Shown one piece after another: positions 1-5,618 of a stretch of 6,299 nucleotides of DNA. Below the pieces are notes generated by a model. It worked only from the letters and a program-made list of their open reading frames with translations, ran no database searches and was not told where the DNA came from. The stretch covers positions 1 to 6,299 of the forward strand of contig JAFAZU010000154.1 in assembly GCA_019239585.1 (NCBI GenBank). Direction: 5' to 3'. Source of the stretch: Acidobacteriaceae bacterium (GTDB lineage Bacteria; Acidobacteriota; Terriglobia; Bryobacterales; Bryobacteraceae). The translations under genes and the position numbers were made by a program. Position 1 is the first letter of the stretch. Every line of letters begins with the position of its first letter.

Positions 1-1
1 T

Positions 2-253
2 AAGAACGCGATCATCTGCTGGAACTATCTCTACCTCTCGCAGAAACTTTACGAAGCCGACAGCGAGGAGCGCAAAACAGAGATCCTCAACGCCGTCCGC
101 GACGGTTCGGTGGTCACCTGGCAGCACGTCAACCTGCACGGCGAGTACGACTTCTCGGATGAAAAGCTACAAGACTCGATCGGTTTAGACCTGACCAAAA
201 TCGAGGGCTTACAAGCAGGCCCAAAGCGGGAGGGCGAACCCAGAGCTAAATGA
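2..253 (+). CDS. tnpA: Tn3-family transposase, C-terminal 83 residues (5' part outside window)
   Basis: This open frame runs in from the left edge and ends at TGA 251-253. It encodes the end of the large transposase that performs replicative transposition of Tn3-type elements. The visible motifs NAIICWNYLYLSQKL (residues 2-16 of the fragment) and, further on, GSVVTWQHVNLHGEYDFS followed by DEKLQDS are typical of the Tn3 TnpA C-terminus. From general knowledge of the family, the catalytic DDE residues lie further upstream and so are not in the window. The stop codon is followed after one base by the left end of an IS21-type element. The IS therefore landed at the very end of tnpA, or slightly altered its natural C-terminus; the right-hand Tn3 terminal repeat must lie beyond the IS, outside the window. 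Family assignment is from remembered motifs and is strong. Whether the full gene is intact cannot be seen. Confidence 0.87.
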   Translation, partial: KNAIICWNYLYLSQKLYEADSEERKTEILNAVRDGSVVTWQHVNLHGEYDFSDEKLQDSIGLDLTKIEGLQAGPKREGEPRAK

Positions 254-254
254 G

Positions 255-297
255 TGTCGGTGCTGGTGTAAAAGTCCATCAGTTTTGCCGTTGAAAG
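255..297 (+). repeat. Left terminal inverted repeat of the IS21-type element
   Basis: It begins TGTCGGTGCTGGTG and continues through GTAAAAGTCCATCAG and TTTTGCCGTTGAAAG. It pairs with the reverse complement of 6257-6299 at 29 of the first 42 positions. A degenerate second copy of the GTAAAAGTCCATC part may be present at about 307-320 (TTAATAGGCCCATG, one gap). This would fit the multiple terminal repeats typical of IS21 ends, which bind IstA. The outer boundary rests on the match to the right end and on TG/CA termini, and could be off by a base or two. Confidence 0.8.
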
Positions 298-373
298 CAA
301 CAGCGCTTAATAGGCCCATGCGGGGGAGGCAGTCCGGACTCTCAGCCAGACTCTAAATTCTTTCACCGCTCCC

Positions 374-394
374 CCTGCTGTTGAAATTAGCAGG
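374..394 (+). other. Small hairpin in front of the first IS gene
   Basis: CCTGCT (374-379) and AGCAGG (389-394) form a perfect 6-bp stem with a 9-nt loop. It ends three bases before the AAGGAG ribosome binding site (397-402) of the zinc-ribbon gene. It could damp translation or read-through transcription entering from outside the IS, as some IS elements do, but it has no U-run and no evidence of function beyond its position. The surrounding non-coding stretch 298-411 also holds the perfect palindrome AGTCCGGACT (331-340). No convincing promoter was identified there. Confidence 0.3.
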
Positions 395-411
395 CGAAGG
401 AGTGCTGGTTC

Positions 412-909
412 TTGTCTGCCACTCACCGCTGCCGCTACTGCCAACAACCGTTTCAACCCTCTCCCTACCGGCCGCAACAGACCGTTTGTAGCCAAGCCGA
501 CTGCCAACGGCGACGCCGCTCGGAGTATCACCGCCAGCGCCTCCAGACAGATTCCGAGTATCGCCAAGTTTGCCTGGACAGCCCGCGAAAATGGCGGGCG
601 CGTCACCCCGACTATTGGCAGCACTATCGCGAAACGCACCCGGAGGTCGTGACAGCGAACCGCCGGAAGCAATGGCAACGCGACCAAGCCCGCCGTCTGG
701 CCCATCTTGCCAACAACCACTTAGCTTTTGATCTAAAGCGTTCCGCTGCCGAGGTTTACTGGATCGGACCCCGCGCTGGGGATCTTGCCAACAACAACGT
801 AGCTTCCGGGCAAGTCTTTGTTTTGGAAGCAGTTCTACGCCAGGCCGGCACCCCGATGTCATCTTGCAAACAACAACCTTCTGGCGTGAACCCGCTTTCT
901 GTCGGATAA
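412..909 (+). CDS. Small zinc-ribbon, basic, probably DNA-binding protein of the IS
   Basis: 165 aa from a TTG start. In-frame stops at 382-384 and 388-390 leave no other start codon upstream, and AAGGAG at 397-402 lies nine bases before the TTG. Residues 7-31 form a CX2C-X15-CX4C pattern (Cys 7, 10, 26, 31) that should bind one zinc. It is followed by RRRRSEYHRQR and a strongly basic segment rich in Arg, Gln and His. This build resembles small zinc-ribbon DNA-binding proteins with a CSxxC-RRR-YxR signature; similar proteins accompany some IS21-like elements, as far as I recall. The gene sits inside the IS between the left terminal repeat and istA, 12 nt before istA, so it is probably co-transcribed. 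A role as transposition accessory or regulator is inference. The C-terminal third is encoded by DNA carrying three near-identical repeats, so its sequence may be constrained at DNA level. Confidence 0.75.
   Translation: MSATHRCRYCQQPFQPSPYRPQQTVCSQADCQRRRRSEYHRQRLQTDSEYRQVCLDSPRKWRARHPDYWQHYRETHPEVVTANRRKQWQRDQARRLAHLANNHLAFDLKRSAAEVYWIGPRAGDLANNNVASGQVFVLEAVLRQAGTPMSSCKQQPSGVNPLSVG
705..884 (+). repeat. Three spaced direct repeats inside the zinc-ribbon gene
   Basis: Copies lie at 705-727, 783-805 and 862-884. The first two match at 21 of 23 positions (TCTTGCCAACAAC, then TAGCTT). The third matches well over its first 16 bases (TCTTGCAAACAACAAC). Start-to-start spacing is 78 and 79 bp. Because 79 is not a multiple of three, the third copy is read in a different frame (CKQQPSG against LANNH/LANNN), which points to a DNA-level rather than protein-level repeat. 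The GATCTTGCC part also occurs in the reverse complement of the right IS end. Possible roles are extra transposase or zinc-ribbon protein binding sites. Chance or relict duplication is not excluded. Confidence 0.5.
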
Positions 910-921
910 CAGGGTGAAGCC

Positions 922-2493
922 ATGCTGACTGCCGATCAGATCCACAACGTTCACCAGCTCGATGCTCAAGGGTGGTCCTTACGGCGGATCGCACGCCATC
1001 TGAACATGGATACGCGCACGGTCAAGAAGTACCTACAGGCTCCCGTTCAGAAAGCCGTCCGGCGACCGCGCGCCAGCAAGCTCGACGCGTTCAAAAATGC
1101 CATCGACGAACTCCTCCAGCAAGATCCGCACGCCAGCGCCGCTGTCATCGGGCAGCGCTTGCAGCCTCTCGGATTTCGGGGCGGTCGCACAATCCTACAA
1201 GAATACGTGCGTGCGCATCGGCCGCCCCCGTCTCTACCCCGCGCGTTTGTGCGCATGGAGCCGAATCCCGGCGACCGCTTCGAAGTCGACTGGGGCCATT
1301 TCGGCATGCTGGATTATGCCGGCGACAAGCGGAAGCTGTACGCCTTCGCTCTGGTGGAGTGTCACAGCCGCCTCTTGTACGTGGAGTTCACTCATAGCCA
1401 GAGCTTCGAAACTTTCGTGCGCTGTCACATTCACGCCTTTCATGCGCTGGGCGGTTGCAGCCGTGAGATCTGGTTCGATAATTTAGCTACGGCCGTGGCG
1501 GAACATGATGGCCGGCTGGTGCGATTCCATCCAAGGTTTTTCGCCTTCGCCAAAGAGTATGGCTTTTTCCCACGTGCTTGCAATCGAGCGGCGGGTTGGG
1601 AAAAAGGAAAAGTGGAACGCGCCGGCATCGGCTATGTGCGCCAGAACTTCTGGCCTCTCCGCCAGTTCACCGATCTCCACGATGTCAACCGTCAGGTGCA
1701 ACAATGGCTCAAGGAAGTAGCCAATCAACGGCTTCACCGGGAAACTCGCGAGCGCCCTGTCGATCGCTTTCAACCCGGCGCTCTGCGCCCCTTGCCGGCG
1801 CTGACGCCCGACTATCGCGACCAGGTCGAGGCGCTGGTTCACAAAGATATTCGGCTCTGTTTTGATGGCAATCGCTATTGCGCCCCGCCGCACTTGATCG
1901 GTCAGAAGCTAACGGTGAAAGCCAACGCAGCGGTCGTGACCCTTTATCACCGCAACCAAGAGATCGTTTCCTATCCGCGCTGTTGGAAGCGCGGGCAAAC
2001 CATCGGAGCCGAGCGCTTTGAGAAGGAGTTATGGGCGTTGCGCCCGGCCGCCGCTTGCTCACAGGCCCAACGTCGGCTGATGCTCTTTCTCGAACCGTTC
2101 CTTCCACGCCAGACCGTGGAAGGCTATTTGCGAGGTCTGGCCGAGACCGATCGCTCGCTCTCGCGCCAGCTCCATGAGCTGCTGAGTTTGATTCCGCCCT
2201 ACGGTCCCGAGGCGGTCGCCACCGCTCTCGCCAGTGCCGAAAAGGCGGGCGCCTTCGGCTCGGATTATGTGGCCAACCTGCTTCGACAACAGCTATGCCC
2301 GCGCCCGGTTCAACCACCCGTGCGGTTGCGTGATCCGCTGCTGAATGAACTGGTGACCGATCCGCTCTCGCTGCTGGAATACGACGCTTTCATTCTCTCC
2401 TCTCGAAAGGAATCCACCGATGACGTTACAAGAGAAACTGGGCCAGCTCAAGCTGCCCACCATGAGCCAACAACTGGACCGGATTCTTTCTGA
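922..2493 (+). CDS. istA: IS21-family transposase IstA
   Basis: 523 aa. ATG at 922 follows AGGGTGA (911-917). IstA is the DDE transposase that binds the terminal repeats of IS21 elements and cuts and joins DNA, with IstB as partner. An N-terminal helix-turn-helix lies at about residues 18-38 (WSLRRIARHLNMDTRTVKKY). The RNase H-like integrase core follows with D123 (EVDWG), D186 (WFDN) and E232 (EKGKVER), the expected DDE triad. A C-terminal beta-rich segment with RYCAPPHLIGQ is usual for the family. Length is normal for IstA and no frameshift or missing catalytic residue is seen, so the enzyme looks intact. The 3' end overlaps istB by 74 nt, longer than the few bases common in IS21; the last 25 or so residues (after SSRKEST) are read from istB coding DNA and may not be conserved. 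It was probably transcribed with istB from the IS left end. Confidence 0.95.
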   Translation: MLTADQIHNVHQLDAQGWSLRRIARHLNMDTRTVKKYLQAPVQKAVRRPRASKLDAFKNAIDELLQQDPHASAAVIGQRLQPLGFRGGRTILQEYVRAHRPPPSLPRAFVRMEPNPGDRFEVDWGHFGMLDYAGDKRKLYAFALVECHSRLLYVEFTHSQSFETFVRCHIHAFHALGGCSREIWFDNLATAVAEHDGRLVRFHPRFFAFAKEYGFFPRACNRAAGWEKGKVERAGIGYVRQNFWPLRQFTDLHDVNRQVQQWLKEVANQRLHRETRERPVDRFQPGALRPLPALTPDYRDQVEALVHKDIRLCFDGNRYCAPPHLIGQKLTVKANAAVVTLYHRNQEIVSYPRCWKRGQTIGAERFEKELWALRPAAACSQAQRRLMLFLEPFLPRQTVEGYLRGLAETDRSLSRQLHELLSLIPPYGPEAVATALASAEKAGAFGSDYVANLLRQQLCPRPVQPPVRLRDPLLNELVTDPLSLLEYDAFILSSRKESTDDVTRETGPAQAAHHEPTTGPDSF

Positions 2494-3232
2494 AGCCGCC
2501 GTGAAAGGTTTTAGCCTGGCACAGGCGCTGGAATGGCTCACCGACCTCGAACTCGAATCCCGCAATGCGCATGCGATCGAGCGGCGCTTCCGGTTATCCA
2601 AGCTGCAGGCGCAACACACCATCGACTCGTTCCTCTTCACTCATCACAGTAGCCGCATGAAGATGAAGCCGCGTCTGCTCCGTCTGCTCGATCTGGAGTT
2701 TCTCCGCAAAGGTACCAATCTGGTGCTGATTGGAAATCCCGGCGTGGGCAAGACGCTCTTGGCGAAAATGATCGGCTGGCGTGCCTGCCAGGCCAATGTG
2801 CGGGTGTTCTTTACGACCGCGATGGACATGCTCAATTACCTGCTGGCCTCTCAGGTGGATCACTCCCTGGTCCGTAAACTGCGCACCTATACCGATCCGG
2901 CGCTTCTCATCATTGATGAACTCGGATATTTATCGCTCGATCAGCCATCTTCGAACCTCTTCTTTCAAGTCATCTCGACCCGCCACAGTCAGAAGCGTTC
3001 CACGATCATTACGACCAACACTCCCTTCTCGGAGTGGGGCAACATTCTTCACAACTCAATCACCACGGAATGCCACAGTTTCGGAACGGTTGATCTCTCA
3101 CGTCACCGTGATCGACCCTCGCCATGCTCTGCATGGACAAACCCTAGCGGTGCTTTCTCTCGATTCCCCGCGCGGTTCCCACCAACTCGTGGTCGCTCTC
3201 CCGGATGGGCGACACCGTTCCCTTCCGCGTAG
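2420..3232 (+). pseudogene. istB: IstB helper ATPase, 5' portion, interrupted after codon 212 by a recombinase element
   Basis: ATG at 2420 follows AAAGGA (2406-2411). IstB is the AAA+ ATPase that forms oligomers on target DNA and activates IstA. Genuine IstB covers residues 1-212 (2420-3055): helical N-terminal domain, Walker A GNPGVGKT at 105-112, Walker B LLIIDE at 162-167, sensor-1 TTN at 198-200, then WGNILHN at 206-212. At 3056 the homology stops abruptly. The frame continues for 58 foreign residues to a stop at 3230-3232, giving a 270-aa chimera. The missing part (TTIATAIADRLVENSE..., 36 codons) lies at 5619-5729. It contains a conserved arginine region that in AAA+ ATPases of this clade probably contributes to nucleotide sensing between subunits, so the chimera is unlikely to be active. 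Restored length would be 248 aa, normal for IstB. No other damage is seen, so this is an interrupted gene rather than a decayed one. Confidence 0.93.
3052..3055 (+). other. Left attachment site core (attL), CAAC
   Basis: Left of the core is istB sequence (GGCAACATTCTTCA); right of it is the element end (TCAATCACCACGG). The core equals the one at 5615-5618. Joining the istB sides gives a rebuilt attB reading TTCA-CAAC-ACCACGATT, in frame with IstB HNTTI. In the integrated gene the core covers the last base of the His codon and the Asn codon (His211-Asn212). The exact two-base crossover cannot be fixed: CA, AA or AC are all possible. Confidence 0.8.
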
Positions 3233-3506
3233 CGCCACGGATCTGTCCACCGGGACCGGCTCGCCCTCGGACGTAGGGCCGGTCAGCCCTCGGATTTCCG
3301 TCCGCACCCTCCTGCCCCTGGCCCGACACTTGCGGGCTGTGCTTCGCTGGCGGCAGGAGGTCTTCGATGCCCATCCCCCGAGCGCTCCCGCGGCTCTGGC
3401 CGTCTCTGCCCCCGGCTCACCAACAGCAACTGGCCCGGCACTGGGCCACGCTGCTTCGTCGTCTGCGTGTGACGACACGCCCGCCGCAGGAGAAGTCTCA
3501 TGCTGA
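3090..3506 (+). CDS. DUF5372-like (Y4bD/Y4pK-like) small protein, 5' end cut off by integration
   Basis: The frame is open across the left junction. The first usable start inside the element is TTG 3090, giving 138 aa, but without a good ribosome binding site. Motifs VTVIDPRHALHGQ, LVVALPDGRHRSLPRSATDL and PRISVRTLLPLARHL recall DUF5372 or Y4bD/Y4pK family proteins (VTHPFHPLHG, DGR-SLP-TD, LLxLA), which commonly sit next to this type of recombinase; function is unknown to me. The C-terminus is low-complexity, rich in Ala, Pro and Ser. The stop at 3504-3506 overlaps the recombinase ATG by 7 nt, so the two are likely translationally coupled. The natural start appears to be GTG 5602 at the other end of the element: in a circle it reads in frame through the joint, adding 17 residues for a total of 155. 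A role as recombination directionality factor or regulator is only a guess from position. Confidence 0.6.
   Translation: MISHVTVIDPRHALHGQTLAVLSLDSPRGSHQLVVALPDGRHRSLPRSATDLSTGTGSPSDVGPVSPRISVRTLLPLARHLRAVLRWRQEVFDAHPPSAPAALAVSAPGSPTATGPALGHAASSSACDDTPAAGEVSC
3488..3492 (+). promoter_or_regulatory. Ribosome binding site of the recombinase
   Basis: AGGAG lies seven bases before ATG 3500, inside the end of the DUF5372-like gene. It fixes the recombinase start and suggests coupled translation of the two overlapping genes. Confidence 0.75.
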
Positions 3507-5605
3507 CCACTCGATTCGATAAGGAACCCATCACGGCCGCACAACGCGCCAAGCTCGCCTACGTCTATGTCCGGCAGTCTTCCCCGGGACAGGTGAAACA
3601 TCATCAGGAGAGCACCGATTTGCAGTACCGTTTGGTGGAGCGGGCCGTCGCGCTTGGCTGGCCACGGGACCGCATCACGGTCATTGATGAAGACCTCGGG
3701 AAGTCCGGTGCTTCCAGCATCGACCGTCTTGGGTTTCAACAACTCATGGCCGAGATCGGACTCGGCAAAGCCGGGCTGGTGCTCAGTCTGGACGCCTCGC
3801 GTCTCGCGCGCAATAATCGGGACTGGTATCAGTTGCTGGAGCTGTGTTCGGTCTTTGGCGTTCTCCTCACCGATGCCGAGCGGCTCTATGATCCGCGCAC
3901 CTACCATGATCGATTGCTGCTGGGGCTGTCGGGCATGATGAGCGAAGCCGAACTGCATCAGATTCAGATGCGCCTCCAGCAGGGAGGGCGTCACAAAGCC
4001 GAGCGCGGCGAGTTGCGCTTGGCATTGCCGGCCGGCTTGGTGCGCAGCCGCACGGGTGAGATTGTGCTGAATCCGGACGAGGAAGTGCGGGCGCGCCTGC
4101 AGCTGGTCTTTGACAAGTTCCGGGAACTGAAAGGAGCCAAAGCCGTCATGCGCTATCTCCAGCAGGCTGGCTTGACCCTGCCCGTTCGCCCGCTGTGGGG
4201 GCCGGCGCCGCAGGATGTCGTCTGGCAACCCGCCACCAGTGCGCGCGTGGTACAGGTTCTGAAGAACCCGGCTTATGCGGGCGCTTACGTCTATGGTCGG
4301 CGCCGCTTTGACCCGACACGCCGCCGACCGGGTGTGCCCCGAAGTGGAACCGTGAAGGTGCCTTTAGAGCAGTGGCCGGTCTGTCTCGTCGAAGCGCATC
4401 CGGGCTATATTCGGTGGGAGGAGTTTCTGGCCAACCAAAAGCAACTCGCTGAGAATGTCCAACATTATGCGGACCACCACGCAGGCGTGCCGCGAAACGG
4501 GTTGGCGCTGCTGCAGGGCGTTGTCCTGTGTGGCCGCTGCAGCCGCCGCATGCAGTTGCGCTACTCCGGTCCGCACGGCAACTATCCGGTCTATGTCTGT
4601 GCCGCCGACCAAGCCGCCGCAGGAGGGCCGCGGTGTCAGGAGGTGCGGGCTCCGGCGGTTGATGCCGCCGTCGAACGCTTACTGCTGGAAGCGCTGGCAC
4701 CGGATCAAGTCGCCTTGGCCGTAACCGCTCTGGAACAGATCGAAGAGGAAAGCCGGCAGCTGGAACGGCAATGGGGACTGAAGCGCGAACGGGCCCGCTA
4801 TGAAGCCGAGCGGGCTCGGCGACAGTACGATACCGTAGAGCCCGAGAACCGGCTCGTCGCGCGCCACTTGGAACGAGGCTGGGAAGACAAGCTGCGCCAA
4901 CAAGAGCAGGTGGAGCACGAGTATGAGCGTTGGCGGCGGGAGCAGCCTTTGGCACTCACTGAGACCGACCAGCAGCAACTGCTCGCCGTGGCCGAAGATC
5001 TGCCGCGAGTCTGGCAGGCAGAGACGACCACGCCCGCCGATCGCAAACAGATTCTGCGGTTGGTGGTCCAGGAAGTCGTGCTCGATCAGAAGCGCGCACC
5101 GGGCCGGGTCTGGCTCAAGATTCACTGGCAAACGGGCGCTACGACCGAGCACTGGGTCCGGCGCCGGGTGCAAGACTATCGGCGCTATGCCGACCGGGAG
5201 CCTTTGGAGCAGCGCGTGCGGGAGCTCAATGCCGCGCACAAGATGGATGCGGAGATCGCCGCGTGTCTGAATGAGGAAGGATTGATCTCGGCAACAGGGC
5301 GGCTGTTCCAGGGCAAGAACGTGCATGTGCTCCGGCAGCGCTGGCAGATTCCCACGGTGAAGATCAACGGAACCTACCAGGAGAATCCGCTCCGTTGGCC
5401 CGACGGCAGCTACTCAGTGCGGGGGACGGCCGCAGCGCTGGAGATCTCGCCGGTAACCGTGTTTGTGTGGTTACGACGTGGGCGTCTGGAAGGAGAGCAG
5501 TTGGCCAAAGGAATGCCATGGCAGATCCGGTTATCGGAAAAACGGATCGCCGAGCTGAAGCAGCAGTTGCGACGGATTAGTCGGTCTAATAAGGAGGTAT
5601 TGTGA
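3500..5605 (+). CDS. Large serine recombinase (site-specific integrase)
   Basis: 701 aa; ATG 3500 has a clear ribosome binding site. It should catalyse integration and excision of the surrounding element by serine-mediated strand exchange. The catalytic domain spans about residues 18-165: YVRQSS with S27 as likely nucleophile and R25, then DASRLARN (98-105) with the paired Arg 101 and 104, and MMSEAELHQIQMRL leading into the long helix. The recombinase domain follows (about 170-330), including NPDEEVRARLQLVFDKF and LKNPAYAGAYVYGRRR. A zinc ribbon has Cys 344, 347, 367 and 379. A long charged helical region, probably coiled coil, covers about 404-485. Two more DNA-binding-like segments follow: 566-617 (AEIAACLNEEGLISATG) and a MerR/excisionase-like helix-turn-helix at 636-680 (VRGTAAALEISPVTVFVWLR). 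It resembles y4bA-like recombinases more than typical phage integrases. All catalytic residues seen are intact. The stop (5603-5605) overlaps GTG 5602. Confidence 0.95.
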   Translation: MLTTRFDKEPITAAQRAKLAYVYVRQSSPGQVKHHQESTDLQYRLVERAVALGWPRDRITVIDEDLGKSGASSIDRLGFQQLMAEIGLGKAGLVLSLDASRLARNNRDWYQLLELCSVFGVLLTDAERLYDPRTYHDRLLLGLSGMMSEAELHQIQMRLQQGGRHKAERGELRLALPAGLVRSRTGEIVLNPDEEVRARLQLVFDKFRELKGAKAVMRYLQQAGLTLPVRPLWGPAPQDVVWQPATSARVVQVLKNPAYAGAYVYGRRRFDPTRRRPGVPRSGTVKVPLEQWPVCLVEAHPGYIRWEEFLANQKQLAENVQHYADHHAGVPRNGLALLQGVVLCGRCSRRMQLRYSGPHGNYPVYVCAADQAAAGGPRCQEVRAPAVDAAVERLLLEALAPDQVALAVTALEQIEEESRQLERQWGLKRERARYEAERARRQYDTVEPENRLVARHLERGWEDKLRQQEQVEHEYERWRREQPLALTETDQQQLLAVAEDLPRVWQAETTTPADRKQILRLVVQEVVLDQKRAPGRVWLKIHWQTGATTEHWVRRRVQDYRRYADREPLEQRVRELNAAHKMDAEIAACLNEEGLISATGRLFQGKNVHVLRQRWQIPTVKINGTYQENPLRWPDGSYSVRGTAAALEISPVTVFVWLRRGRLEGEQLAKGMPWQIRLSEKRIAELKQQLRRISRSNKEVL
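5593..5604 (+). promoter_or_regulatory. Shine-Dalgarno plus GTG start pointing out of the element across its right end
   Basis: GGAGGT (5593-5598, within AAGGAGGT) precedes GTG 5602-5604, which overlaps the recombinase stop as GTGA. The gap is short (3-4 nt) but the match to the ribosome is near perfect. In the integrated state the GTG enters the istB 3' piece in the wrong frame and makes only nonsense. In a circle joined at CAAC it reads MKALATQSPRNATVSERL and on in frame into the DUF5372-like ORF. This is the best evidence for the natural start of that gene. In-frame TTG 5611 is a weaker alternative start. Confidence 0.7.
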
Positions 5606-5614
5606 AAGCGTTGG

Positions 5615-5618
5615 CAAC
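5615..5618 (+). other. Right attachment site core (attR), CAAC
   Basis: Left of the core is the element end (GTGAAAGCGTTGG); right of it istB resumes with ACCACGATTGCC (TTIA). Joining the element sides gives a rebuilt attP reading GCGTTGG-CAAC-TCAATCACC. Around its centre, ATT-9-TTG-6-CAA-9-AAT is symmetrically spaced (bases 5599-5601, 5611-5613, 3057-3059 and 3069-3071), which may reflect paired recombinase half-sites; the overall match of the two halves is modest. Confidence 0.8.

Larger units (their letters stand above)
3056..5618 (+). mobile_element. 2,563-bp serine-recombinase element integrated in istB
   Basis: The boundaries are set by the split of istB, whose reading frame stops at 3055 and resumes exactly at 5619. 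Both junctions carry CAAC (3052-3055 and 5615-5618), so one copy belongs to the target and one to the element; the exchange point lies within these 4 bp. No inverted repeats or longer target duplication are seen at the ends, which fits site-specific integration by a serine recombinase rather than DDE transposition. The element holds only the DUF5372-like gene and the large serine recombinase gene, both in the direction of istB. Closed at CAAC it would be a circle made wholly of these two overlapping genes. I see no promoter inside it. I know of no described family by this exact arrangement; small recombinase-only mobile elements related to y4bA-like recombinases are the nearest idea. Confidence 0.88.

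Noticed and set aside
285..312. Possible promoter TTGCCG-16-TTAATA in the IS left end
   Set aside because: A promoter is expected here, but both boxes match the consensus poorly and the spacing is marginal, so it is not called.
331..340. Perfect palindrome AGTCCGGACT
   Set aside because: A single 10-bp palindrome in a short non-coding stretch, without a second copy or known regulator; could be chance.
705..884. Spaced repeats considered as a CRISPR array
   Set aside because: Only three imperfect short copies with about 55-bp intervals, lying in a coding gene, with no cas genes.
353..994. 213-aa minus-strand ORF opposite the zinc-ribbon gene
   Set aside because: Antisense shadow. Its apparent internal repeats are simply the DNA repeats at 705, 783 and 862 read backwards.
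2781..3506. 241-aa plus-strand ORF starting at ATG 2781
   Set aside because: The part before 3056 is an out-of-frame shadow of istB. Only the part inside the element is supported as coding.
3098..4228. 376-aa minus-strand ORF opposite the recombinase
   Set aside because: Antisense shadow in GC-rich coding DNA; no recognisable motifs, and the plus strand has clear catalytic motifs.
3056..5618. Insert considered as a group II intron or a DDE transposon
   Set aside because: No reverse transcriptase, no terminal inverted repeats and no longer target duplication; the only large gene is a serine recombinase.
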